The notes under the pieces were generated by a model. It saw nothing but the letters and a program-made list of their open reading frames with translations, did no database searches and was not told the DNA's origin. The translations under genes were made by a program, and so were the position numbers. Positions 55,062 to 63,093 of a stretch of 64,000 nt of DNA are shown here, piece by piece; position 1 is the first letter of the stretch, and every line of letters begins with the position of its first letter. Source of the stretch: RYN-230 sp963711705 (GTDB taxonomy: Bacteria > Actinomycetota > Actinomycetes > Streptosporangiales > Streptosporangiaceae). Where the stretch lies: positions 186,001 through 250,000 of the forward strand of contig CAVQFM010000012.1 in assembly GCA_963711705.1 (NCBI GenBank), given 5' to 3'.

Positions 55062-55126
55062 GCGGTGAGCTTAGCCGCCCCCGGCCCGGCCCGCCAGTAA
55101 TCCGGGTGAACCGGGTCATCAGTGCG

Positions 55127-57190
55127 CTAAGGGGCCGCGCTACTGCCCGGCGGCTGGCTGCCGTCCGGCCCCGGCCGGTGGGTTGCTGGGACGTCGCGGT
55201 CGCTGCTGTGCGCCGGGTGGGCCGTGGCCGGCTGGCCCGCCGAGGCCACTGCGACCCGGGCCGGCGCGATCTCTTGCACGATCGGCTTGTGCTCCGGCGT
55301 GGGCAGGCCCAGCAGCTGGTACACCCGGTCGCCGTCCACCGTCTCCTCCTCGACCAGCAGGCTGGCCAGCTGGTTCAGCTGGTCGCGGTGCTGGGTGATG
55401 ACGGTGACCGCGCGCTGCTCGGCCTCCCGCAGCAGCTTGGATACCTCTTCGTCGATGAGCCGCTGGGTGGCCTCGGCGAACGGCCGGCTCGACATGCCCG
55501 GCCCGCCCCCGCCGAGGAACACCGAGCCGCCCTCCGGGTAGCCGACCGGGCCGAGCTTGCTGGACAGCCCGAACTCGCGGACCATCTTGATGGCCAGGTC
55601 GGTGGCGGAGGCCAGGTCGTTGGCCGCGCCGGTGGAGCCCTGGCCGAGCTCGACCAGCTCGGCCGCCCGGCCGCCCAGCCGGACAGCGAGCGACTCCCGC
55701 AGGTAGTCCTCCCCGTACAGGTGCCGCTCCACCAGCGGCAGCTGCTCGGTCACCCCGAGCGCCTGCCCGGACGGCAGGATGGTGACCTTGGCCACCGGGT
55801 CGGCGTGCGCGGACAGCGCCGCGACCAGGGCGTGCCCCGATTCGTGCACGGCCACCGAGTGCTTCTCCTCGGGCAGCAGCAGGTTGGAGTCGCCCCGGCT
55901 GCCCAGCAGGATCCGGTCCCTGGCGTCGTTGAAGTCGGCCATCATGATGCTCTCCCGGCCGGCCCGGACCGCGTAGATCGCCGCCTCGTTGATCAGGTTG
56001 GCCAGGTCGGCGCCGGAGAAGCCGGGCGTGCCCCGGGCCACCGCGTCCAGGTCCACGTCGCGGCCCAGCTTCTTGCCCCGGGCGTGCACCTGGAGGATGG
56101 CGGCGCGCTCGCTGAGGTTGGGCAGCGGGATGGTGATCTGCCGGTCGAACCGGCCCGGCCGCAGCAGCGCCGGATCCAGCACCTCGGGGCGGTTGGTCGC
56201 GCCGAGCACGACGATGCCCTGCGAGGTGTCGAAGCCGTCCATCTCGGCCAGCAGCTGGTTGAGCGTCTGCTCCCGCTCGTCGTTGGCCACCACCGCGCCG
56301 GTGCCCGCGCGGCGCTGCCCGATGGCGTCGATCTCGTCCACGAAGATGATCGCCGGGGCCCGTTTGCGCGCTTCGGCGAACAGGTCACGCACCCGGGCCG
56401 CACCCACCCCGACGAACAGCTCGACGAAGCTGGAGCCGGTCACCGAGATGAACGGCACCTCGGCCTCACCCGCGACCGCGCGGGCCAGCAGGGTCTTGCC
56501 GGTGCCCGGCGGGCCGACCATGAGCACGCCGCGCGGGGCCACCGCGCCCAGCCGCTGGTACCGCTCCGGGTGCTTCAGGAAGTCGACGACCTCGCTGATC
56601 TCCCGTTTGGCCGACTCGTAGCCCGCGACGTCGGAGAACTTCGTGTCCGGGCGCTCGGCGTCGAACACCTTGGCCCGGGCCCGGCCCACGCCGAAAATCC
56701 CGCCGGCTCCGCCGGCCGCCGCGCCCGCCCGGGACAGCCGCCGGAACAGGAAGAAGACGATGATGAACGGGGCCAGCAGGATCAGCCAGTAGAGCAGCTC
56801 GGTGCCGAAGCTGGCGCCCGGCGGCGCCGCCTCGATCTGCACGTCCGCCTTCTGCAGCGTGCTCTCCAGCGGGGTGCCCGCGAACGGCAGCGGGACAACC
56901 GTCGTGTAGTCGCTGCCGCTGGTCAGCGTCCCGGTGGCCGGCGCGGTGGACCCGGTGCTGTTGGACAGGGTGAACGTCTTGACCTTGTGCGCGTTGACGT
57001 CGCTCAGGAACGCCGAGTAGTTCAGGTTGACGGTTGGCCTGCCGATCGAGACCTTAGGCAGCAACAGGAACAGCACCAGCACGGCGATCAGAGCCAGCGG
57101 CCACAGCCAGTGCCGCCAGGCGGGCGGGGGCGGGGGCGCCGAGCCGGATGGCTTGTCGCCGGGAGGCGCTGTGTTCGGCTGCTTGCTCAT
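55127..57190 (-). CDS. ftsH: ATP-dependent zinc metalloprotease FtsH
   Basis: Membrane-bound AAA+ protease that removes damaged or regulatory proteins. The 687 residues have a first transmembrane helix (about 27-45), an extracytoplasmic domain, a second helix (about 130-150, ELLYWLILLAPFIIVFFLF), the AAA module with Walker A GPPGTGKT and Walker B IIFVDEIDAIG, the second region of homology RPGRFDRQI, and the zinc protease site HESGH. The C-terminal 50 residues are Pro/Ala/Ser-rich. ATG start. It is alone; the usual folE/folP genes are not next to it, which suggests a second ftsH copy could exist elsewhere. Confidence 0.95.
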   Translation of the reverse strand: MSKQPNTAPPGDKPSGSAPPPPPAWRHWLWPLALIAVLVLFLLLPKVSIGRPTVNLNYSAFLSDVNAHKVKTFTLSNSTGSTAPATGTLTSGSDYTTVVPLPFAGTPLESTLQKADVQIEAAPPGASFGTELLYWLILLAPFIIVFFLFRRLSRAGAAAGGAGGIFGVGRARAKVFDAERPDTKFSDVAGYESAKREISEVVDFLKHPERYQRLGAVAPRGVLMVGPPGTGKTLLARAVAGEAEVPFISVTGSSFVELFVGVGAARVRDLFAEARKRAPAIIFVDEIDAIGQRRAGTGAVVANDEREQTLNQLLAEMDGFDTSQGIVVLGATNRPEVLDPALLRPGRFDRQITIPLPNLSERAAILQVHARGKKLGRDVDLDAVARGTPGFSGADLANLINEAAIYAVRAGRESIMMADFNDARDRILLGSRGDSNLLLPEEKHSVAVHESGHALVAALSAHADPVAKVTILPSGQALGVTEQLPLVERHLYGEDYLRESLAVRLGGRAAELVELGQGSTGAANDLASATDLAIKMVREFGLSSKLGPVGYPEGGSVFLGGGGPGMSSRPFAEATQRLIDEEVSKLLREAEQRAVTVITQHRDQLNQLASLLVEEETVDGDRVYQLLGLPTPEHKPIVQEIAPARVAVASAGQPATAHPAHSSDRDVPATHRPGPDGSQPPGSSAAP

Positions 57191-57238
57191 GGCTCAATTC
57201 TTACGCTCTGCGCACCTGATTGGGGTAACCGGGCCGGG

Positions 57239-58168
57239 TTAGTCGCCTTTCGCCAGGGCCAGGCCACGCATCGTGGCCAGCGCCGGCCCCCGGGGGGCCG
57301 ACTGCTCGGCGGTCACGATCGAGGACCGGCTGAGCACGAAGATGCCGATCACGGCGACCACACCGCCGGCCAGCTGCAGGCCCAGCTGCCAGGCGGCTGA
57401 GGCTAGTTCCTCGCCGAACACGGTGGCCCCGATGACGACCGCGATGATCGGCGTGAGGGTGCCGATCACCGGCAGGCTCAGCGACAGCGCCCCGGAACTG
57501 TACGCGCTCTGCCCGAGCAGCGCGCCGGTCAGGCCGGCCAGCAGCAGGGCCCAGGGCTCCCAGCTGGCCAGGACCCCCACCCCGCGGGCGGACAGCACGT
57601 CCACGGTGGCCTTGGTCAGCCCGTCCAGTACGCCCAGCACGCAGCCGGCCGCCCCGGCCAGCCATACCACCCGGGCCTTCCCGGTCACCCGCAGCCCGGC
57701 TACCGCGGACACCGCGGCGAGCAGGCTGGCCGCCACGAAGACCGGCACCCAGGCACCCAGGCCGGGCACGTAAACGCCGCCGGTGGGTGTCGCAGTAGCC
57801 AGGAAGATCACGATCCCGGCGGACACCGCGAGCGCGCCGATCCCGTCCTGGAGGGTGAGCCGGCGGCGCTGCCTGCGGGCGATCAGCGGCAGCACGAACA
57901 GCACGTCCAGCGCGGCCAGCGGCTGGACCAGGGCCAGCGGCCCGAACGCGAGGGCCAGGGCGAGGATGAAGAAGGACAGCACGTCCAGGCCGATCCCGGC
58001 CAGCCACAGCGGCCGGCGGGCCAGGTCGAGCAGCAGCCGGGGCCGCATCACGTCGCCGGCGCCGGACGCCCGGGCCACGGTCTGCTGCACCAGGGAGGCA
58101 GCCGCGAAGCAGAACGCCGCGACGAGCGCGGCGAGCACCGCGATCAGCATGGTCACCTGGTGTCCCAT
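57239..58168 (-). CDS. DMT-superfamily membrane protein
   Basis: 309-residue protein with about ten transmembrane helices in two EamA-like halves (ALVAAFCFAAASLVQQTVA at the start; LSLSLPVIGTLTPIIAVVIGATVFGE in the second half, with the typical Pro-Glu ending helix 9). Likely an exporter or permease; the substrate is unknown. ATG at 58168, with a possible second start at the Met six codons later. It lies 41 nt downstream of the ornithine cyclodeaminase-like gene on the same strand and may handle a related compound. Confidence 0.85.
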   Translation of the reverse strand: MGHQVTMLIAVLAALVAAFCFAAASLVQQTVARASGAGDVMRPRLLLDLARRPLWLAGIGLDVLSFFILALALAFGPLALVQPLAALDVLFVLPLIARRQRRRLTLQDGIGALAVSAGIVIFLATATPTGGVYVPGLGAWVPVFVAASLLAAVSAVAGLRVTGKARVVWLAGAAGCVLGVLDGLTKATVDVLSARGVGVLASWEPWALLLAGLTGALLGQSAYSSGALSLSLPVIGTLTPIIAVVIGATVFGEELASAAWQLGLQLAGGVVAVIGIFVLSRSSIVTAEQSAPRGPALATMRGLALAKGD

Positions 58169-58209
58169 ATTCAGCAGGCATGCCCGCCGGGAAGAAACCT
58201 GAATCCCGG

Positions 58210-59196
58210 TCAGAAATCCACCCAGGTACCCGCGCCGAGTGCGGCGGCGTTCTGGTACGCGCCCAGCCCGGCGGCCAGGTCCTCCACGGCCAGGCCGAGC
58301 GACTCGAACACGGTGATCTCGTCGTCGCCGGTTCGGCCGGCCGCCGACCCGGTGAGCAGCTCGCCGATCTCGGCGCGGACGTGCCCGGGGCCGATCGCGC
58401 CCTCGGCCACGGCCAGCCCGATGTCCCCCGCCTCAGCCAGCGCGGACTCGCGGCTGTCCGTGAAGACCGCGGCGCGGGCCACGGTCGCCGGGCCGAGCTC
58501 GCGGGTGTCGGGCAGGCACGCGCCGACCGCGTTGATGTGCGCCCCAGGCGCCAGCCAGGCATCCTGCACCACCGGCGTCGCCGAGTTGGTGGCGGTGACC
58601 ACGATGCCCGCCCCGGCCACCGCGTCCGCGGCCGACGAGCTGGCCACCACGGGTATCCCGGCCAGCGGGGCCAGCCCGGCCAGGCCGGCCGCGACCGCCT
58701 GGGCCCGCTCCGGGGTCCGCCCGGCGATCCGGATCGACGTCAGCGGCCGGGTGGCGGCCAGCGCCAGCGCGTGCGCCCGGGCCTGCACGCCGGTCCCGAT
58801 GATGGCCAGGTCGCTGGCGCCCGGCCGGGCCAGCAGGCTGGTCGCCACGGCCGACGCGGCAGCGGTGCGGATCTCGGTCAGCGCGGACGCGTTGATCAGC
58901 GCCATCGGTTCCCCGGTGTCCGGGCGGTACAGCAGCACGCCACCCTGGTGCGCGTCCTTGCCCTGGGCGGGATTGCCCGGGAACACGCAGATCGCCTTCA
59001 GGCTGTAGGCCTGCGCCCCGGCGCACGGCATCAGGACCATCAGCCCGTCTCCCCCGGGCGGCCGGAGCACGGTGCGCAGTGGCTGGTAGACCTCGCCGCG
59101 GGCCCGCGCGGCCAGCCCGTCGCGGACCAGCTGGGCACACTCGGCGTAGGGCAGCAGTTCGTACACCGCCTGGGCGTTCAGGACGAGCAGCTTCAT
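58210..59196 (-). CDS. Ornithine cyclodeaminase/mu-crystallin family protein
   Basis: 328-residue NAD(P)-dependent enzyme. The N-terminal substrate domain holds YSLKAICVFPGN with a Lys that is catalytic in the family; the Rossmann motif is LAIIGTGVQARAHALAL (about 130), with TNSATPVVQDAWLAPGAHINAVGA following. Members act as ornithine cyclodeaminase, alanine dehydrogenase, lysine cyclodeaminase or imine reductase. The residues that would set ornithine specificity cannot be judged by eye. ATG at 59196. Upstream of the DMT gene. Confidence 0.88.
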   Translation of the reverse strand: MKLLVLNAQAVYELLPYAECAQLVRDGLAARARGEVYQPLRTVLRPPGGDGLMVLMPCAGAQAYSLKAICVFPGNPAQGKDAHQGGVLLYRPDTGEPMALINASALTEIRTAAASAVATSLLARPGASDLAIIGTGVQARAHALALAATRPLTSIRIAGRTPERAQAVAAGLAGLAPLAGIPVVASSSAADAVAGAGIVVTATNSATPVVQDAWLAPGAHINAVGACLPDTRELGPATVARAAVFTDSRESALAEAGDIGLAVAEGAIGPGHVRAEIGELLTGSAAGRTGDDEITVFESLGLAVEDLAAGLGAYQNAAALGAGTWVDF

Positions 59197-59223
59197 GCCC
59201 TGATCATGCCCGCTGCGGCCCGG

Positions 59224-60094
59224 TCAAGAGCCGGGCCGGAACCAGCGGCCGGCTTCCGGGTGGTCCGGGCCGGACCTGGGTGGCTGCTGCACCGGCCCGG
59301 CCGCCTCGGCCGCCCGGCCGGTGATCCGGGCCATCAGCGCGGCGTCTTCCCGGATCTCCGCCTCGGTGGGCGACAGCGAGATGACCACGGTGACGGCGGA
59401 TGCCAGCAGGCTGATGCCGATGATCAGTGGCAGCAGGAACGCCGCGGCGCTGACCCCGCCGCTCATGCGCGGTCAGCATGCCTGGTTCTGCCGGGCTGTA
59501 CACGTGCATGGCGGCCATGCCGGTGTAGTGCATCCCGCTCACCGCCACACCCATGATCAGCGACGCGGCCAGCGTCGACCAGACCGCGGTCAGCCGGAGC
59601 GCCGCCCACAGCGCGGCCGTCCCGGCCACCACCGCGATCAGCACCGACAGCACCACCACCGTGCTGTCATAGCCCATGGTGTCCGGCATCCGCATCGCCG
59701 CCATGCCGACGTAGTGCATGCTCGCCACGCCGCAGCCGATGATCAGCCCGCCCAGCGCCAGTGTCCACCACCCGGTGCTGCCGAACCCCACAATGAGCAG
59801 CCCGACGAAGACCACGGCCAGCGCGATCAGCATGGACAAGATGGTGACCGGCACGTCATAGGTGATCGTCTGGCCTGGGATGGTGAACCCGAGCATGGCC
59901 ACGAAGTGCATGACCCAGATGCCGGTGGTCGCGATGGACAGCGCGGCCAGCAGCAGCCAGCGGGCCCGCTGCGCGCCATGCAGGGCGCGCGCCCGGGTGG
60001 TGCACCGCAAGCCCAGGAAACAGCCCAGCGTGGACAGCGCATAACCGAGCACCGGAGTCAGCGCGCCATACGTGAAACCGTTCACGTGCACCAT
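59224..60094 (-). CDS. MHYT-domain integral membrane sensor, frameshifted
   Basis: Seven- or eight-helix membrane protein. Three copies of the MHYT motif are visible (MHFVAM, MHYVGM, MHYTGM), thought to bind copper and to sense a diatomic gas or redox signal. It lacks GGDEF/EAL output domains, so the signalling route is unknown. After the third repeat (AMHVYSPAEPG) the frame changes: the last helix (FLLPLIIGISLLASAVTVVI) and the tail with SLSPTEAEIREDAAL follow in another frame. One base too many lies at 59466-59473. The corrected protein has about 289 residues. Streptomyces homologues have the same tail, so I take the two pieces as one gene. Confidence 0.78.
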
Positions 60095-60275
60095 GCGGTA
60101 CGGGCCTCCCTCACCCCCGGCGGCCGCCGTCCATTGCGGCCGGCCGGAACAGGTACCAGCCTGGCATTTCGGCTGCTAACGATTGCGGCGTTTACCCCGG
60201 CGTAGCCGGGCATACCTGGTGAGATCGGTCACAGCCAGACTCGTGTCACACGGCGGTCCCAATCCGGCCGGGATC

Positions 60276-61427
60276 TCAGTCCAGCCGGTACACCCGCCGC
60301 GCGTTCCCGCTGCCGATCATCTCCGCCACCCGCAGCGCGTCGGCCTGGCTCCACTCACCGTCGGCCACCCAGTCGCCGAGCACCCGGGCGGTCGCCCGGC
60401 GCCATAGCAGGGCCCCCAGGTAGTGCAGTTCCGGCGGGCCCCAGGCATCCGAGGAGAACAGCACCTTGCCGAACGGGGCCAGTTCCAGCGACTCGGCCAC
60501 CACCGCCGCGGCCCGGGCGCCGGTGTAGTTGATGGCCAGCCCGACGTCCAGGTAGACGTGCGGGTACGCCTGGGCCAGGTACCCGGCCCCGCGGTGGTAG
60601 GGATAGCAGTGCAGCAGCATGATCGGTACCTGGCGCGGCTCGGCCCGGCGCAGGAAGCCGCGCAGCAGCAGCGGGTCGCAGCGGCGCAGGTCCACGTCGG
60701 GATCGCCGAACCCGGTGTGCAGCTGCAGCGGGAGCCCGTGCTCCAGCCCGGTCCACAGCACATGGCGGAGCAGCACCGGGTCCTCGAGCCGGATCTGCCC
60801 GGCCTGGCCGGCCTGCCGCAGCCACCGGCCGGCCGCCGCGGTCACCTCCGCCGCGGTGGGCGGCTCCGGGTCGAAGTCGAGCCCGTACCGGTAGGCGACG
60901 ATGCTCTTCAGCCCGGCCGCCCCGGCGGCCTGCGCGCTGAGCGCGGCCGCGAACCGGCCGGCGAACCCGGCCGCGCTGCCATCGCCGGACCGGGCCGCCT
61001 GCTCGGCCACGCTCTCCAGCCGGACGACCTCGCCGACCCGCGCCCCGGCCAGGTCCCGCATCCCGGCCAGGTCGAGCAGGCCGGGCCGGAGCAGGCCGGT
61101 GTCGATCAGGAAATGGCTGATCCCGCTGGCCCGCAGCAGCCGCCGGGCCACCTCCACCCCGCCCAGGCTGGACCGCCGGGCCAGGTAGTCGGCGGGCTCG
61201 GCGAACGGTTCCAGCCCGAGCACCGGCGCACACCAGCGGCGGATGGCCAGGCCGAGCTGGGAATCGAACTGGGTCAGCCCGGGCGGCAGCGGGCGGTCCG
61301 ACTCGGTGATCAGGTCCTCGAACTCGGCCGCCCCGGTATCGGTCTCCAGCGCGGGATGCACGTGGTGGTCCACCAGGCCGAGGGCGGCGACGCGCTCGGC
61401 CAGCACGGGCGGTGTCAGGTCAGCCAT
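60276..61427 (-). CDS. Amidohydrolase-family protein
   Basis: 383-residue metal-dependent hydrolase of the amidohydrolase_2 type: VDHHVHPAL gives the first metal-binding HxH, LQLHTGFGDPD a further His, MLLHCYPYHRG another, and FSSDAWGPPELH the catalytic Asp. Similar N-terminal domains occur in FluG and GlnA3-type glutamine-synthetase fusions; this protein stands alone, with no synthetase part. Substrate unknown. ATG at 61427 at the start of the family match; an upstream in-frame extension of 27 codons is Arg/Ala-rich and unlikely. Divergent from the aldehyde dehydrogenase operon. Confidence 0.82.
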   Translation of the reverse strand: MADLTPPVLAERVAALGLVDHHVHPALETDTGAAEFEDLITESDRPLPPGLTQFDSQLGLAIRRWCAPVLGLEPFAEPADYLARRSSLGGVEVARRLLRASGISHFLIDTGLLRPGLLDLAGMRDLAGARVGEVVRLESVAEQAARSGDGSAAGFAGRFAAALSAQAAGAAGLKSIVAYRYGLDFDPEPPTAAEVTAAAGRWLRQAGQAGQIRLEDPVLLRHVLWTGLEHGLPLQLHTGFGDPDVDLRRCDPLLLRGFLRRAEPRQVPIMLLHCYPYHRGAGYLAQAYPHVYLDVGLAINYTGARAAAVVAESLELAPFGKVLFSSDAWGPPELHYLGALLWRRATARVLGDWVADGEWSQADALRVAEMIGSGNARRVYRLD

Positions 61428-61501
61428 CAGCACAGAGCATGCCCGGAAAAGGGCCCGCCGCGCCAGCCCGCGGGCGGCCGCCGGCCGGCCCGCCGGGCGC
61501 G

Positions 61502-61531
61502 TTGACACCTGATGCGCTCATCACCTAGATT
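61502..61531 (+). promoter_or_regulatory. Promoter of the aldehyde dehydrogenase-pobA operon
   Basis: TTGACA at 61502-61507, an 18-nt spacer, and TAGATT at 61526-61531. The -35 is a perfect consensus, unusual in this GC-rich window. Transcription should begin near 61538, inside the first operator palindrome, 96 nt before the GTG. Confidence 0.65.
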
Positions 61532-61537
61532 CGCCAT

Positions 61538-61571
61538 GTTCGACCATAGAACTCGTGTTCGTAGGGCGAAC
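61538..61571. promoter_or_regulatory. Twin GTTC-N7-GAAC operators
   Basis: Two inverted repeats of the same form: GTTCGACCATAGAAC at 61538-61552 and GTTCGTAGGGCGAAC at 61557-61571, 19 nt apart centre to centre (about two helical turns). They cover the predicted transcription start and the first 30 nt, where a bound repressor would block initiation. Similar GTTCG-type sites are used by IclR-family regulators of aromatic breakdown. No regulator gene is in view. Confidence 0.6.
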
Positions 61572-61633
61572 TTCGCTTCATCTGACGGAGACCCCGGTTC
61601 ATCCTGAGCCAGGCGGCGGCCAAGGAGCATCCC

Positions 61634-63091
61634 GTGGCATTTCTCGACGACGCGGTATGGCGCGGCAAGGCGTTCAGCAATGGCTGGAAGACCACATCGG
61701 GTGGCAGCGCCCCGGTGCTGGAGCCGGCCACCGGCCAGGAACTCGGCCGGGCCGGCATCGCCGGGCCGGCCGACATAGCCGCGGCCGCGGCCGCGGCGGC
61801 CGCCGCCCAGCCCGGCTGGGCCGCGACGCCGCACACCGAGCGCTCCGCCATCCTGCGCCGGGCCGGGGATATATGGAAAGCGCATGCCGCGGAGATCGAG
61901 GACTGGAGCATCCGGGAAGGCGGCAAGATCGGCCCGGCCGCGCAGTTCGAGACGCACGTGGCGACCGAGGAGATCTACGAGGCGGCCACGCTGCCCTCGC
62001 GTCCCTACGGCGAGCTGCTGCCCACCGAGTCCCCTCATCTCAGCTGGGCCGAGCGCGTCCCGGCCGGGGTGGTCGGCGTCATCTCGCCGTTCAACTTCCC
62101 GCAGATCCTGGCCATCCGGTCGGTGGCGCCCGCACTGGCCCTGGGTAACGCGGTGGTGCTGAAGCCAGACCCGCGCACGGCGGTGTGCGGCGGGGTGGTG
62201 CTGGCCCGGGTGTTCGAGGAAGCCGGCCTGCCCGAAGGCCTGCTGCACGTGCTGCCCGGTGGCCCGGACGCTGGCGAGACCCTGATCACCGATCCGCTGG
62301 TGCGGGTCATCTCGTTCACGGGGTCGACCGCCGCCGGCCGGCACGTGGGTGCGCTGGCCGGCCAGCACCTCAAGCGGGTGCATCTGGAACTGGGCGGCAA
62401 CTCGGCGCTGATCGTGCTGGATGACGCGGACGTGCCCGCCGCCGCGTCGGCCGGCGCCTGGGGCTCGTTCCTGCACCAGGGCCAGATCTGCATGACCACC
62501 GGCCGGCACCTGGTGCACGAGGCCGTGTACGACGACTACGTGGCGGCCCTGGCCGAGAAGGCCGGCCACCTGCCGGTAGGCGACCCGGCCAGCGGCCAGG
62601 TGGCGCTGGGCCCGGTCATCGACGAACGGCAGCGCGACAAGATCCACGGCCTGGTCACCGGCAGCGTGGACGCCGGGGCGCGGCTCGCCGCGGGCGGCAC
62701 CTACCAGGGCCTCTTCTACCAGCCCACGGTGCTGGCCGAGGTGGCGCCCGCGATGCCCGCCTACGCCAGCGAGGTGTTCGGCCCGGTGGCCCCGGTCATC
62801 CGGTTCTCCACCGCGGACGAGGCGGCCAAGCTGGCCGCGGATACCGAGTACGGGCTGTCCCTGGGCATCCTCACCCGTGACCCGCTGCGCGGCCTGGACC
62901 TGGCCCGGAAGATCCCGACCGGCATCGTGCACATCAACGACCAGACCGTGGACGACGCGCCCAACACCCCGTTCGGCGGGATCGGTGCCTCCGGCACCGG
63001 GGCGCGGTTCGGCGGCACGGCCAACCTCGACGCGTTCACCGATACCCGCTGGGTCACCATGCGCAGCGAGATCGCGCCTTACCCATTCTGA
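61634..63091 (+). CDS. Benzaldehyde dehydrogenase-like aldehyde dehydrogenase
   Basis: NAD(P)-dependent oxidation of an aromatic aldehyde to the acid. 485 residues; VISPFNFPQILAIRS cofactor region, FTGSTAAGRHVG, catalytic Glu252 in HLELGGNSAL and Cys286 in HQGQICMTTGR, C-terminal NDQTVDDAPNTPFGG. The short N-terminus and overall sequence fit the XylC/benzaldehyde (or 4-hydroxybenzaldehyde, vanillin) dehydrogenase group. GTG start after AAGGAG. Only 2 nt separate it from the 4-hydroxybenzoate hydroxylase gene, so an aromatic aldehyde to acid to protocatechuate sequence is likely. Confidence 0.9.
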   Translation: MAFLDDAVWRGKAFSNGWKTTSGGSAPVLEPATGQELGRAGIAGPADIAAAAAAAAAAQPGWAATPHTERSAILRRAGDIWKAHAAEIEDWSIREGGKIGPAAQFETHVATEEIYEAATLPSRPYGELLPTESPHLSWAERVPAGVVGVISPFNFPQILAIRSVAPALALGNAVVLKPDPRTAVCGGVVLARVFEEAGLPEGLLHVLPGGPDAGETLITDPLVRVISFTGSTAAGRHVGALAGQHLKRVHLELGGNSALIVLDDADVPAAASAGAWGSFLHQGQICMTTGRHLVHEAVYDDYVAALAEKAGHLPVGDPASGQVALGPVIDERQRDKIHGLVTGSVDAGARLAAGGTYQGLFYQPTVLAEVAPAMPAYASEVFGPVAPVIRFSTADEAAKLAADTEYGLSLGILTRDPLRGLDLARKIPTGIVHINDQTVDDAPNTPFGGIGASGTGARFGGTANLDAFTDTRWVTMRSEIAPYPF

Positions 63092-63093
63092 CG

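Noticed and set aside
61428..61508. N-terminal extension of the amidohydrolase to 61508
   Set aside because: The 27 extra codons are Arg/Ala/Pro-rich and run into the promoter of the divergent operon (TTGACA at 61502).
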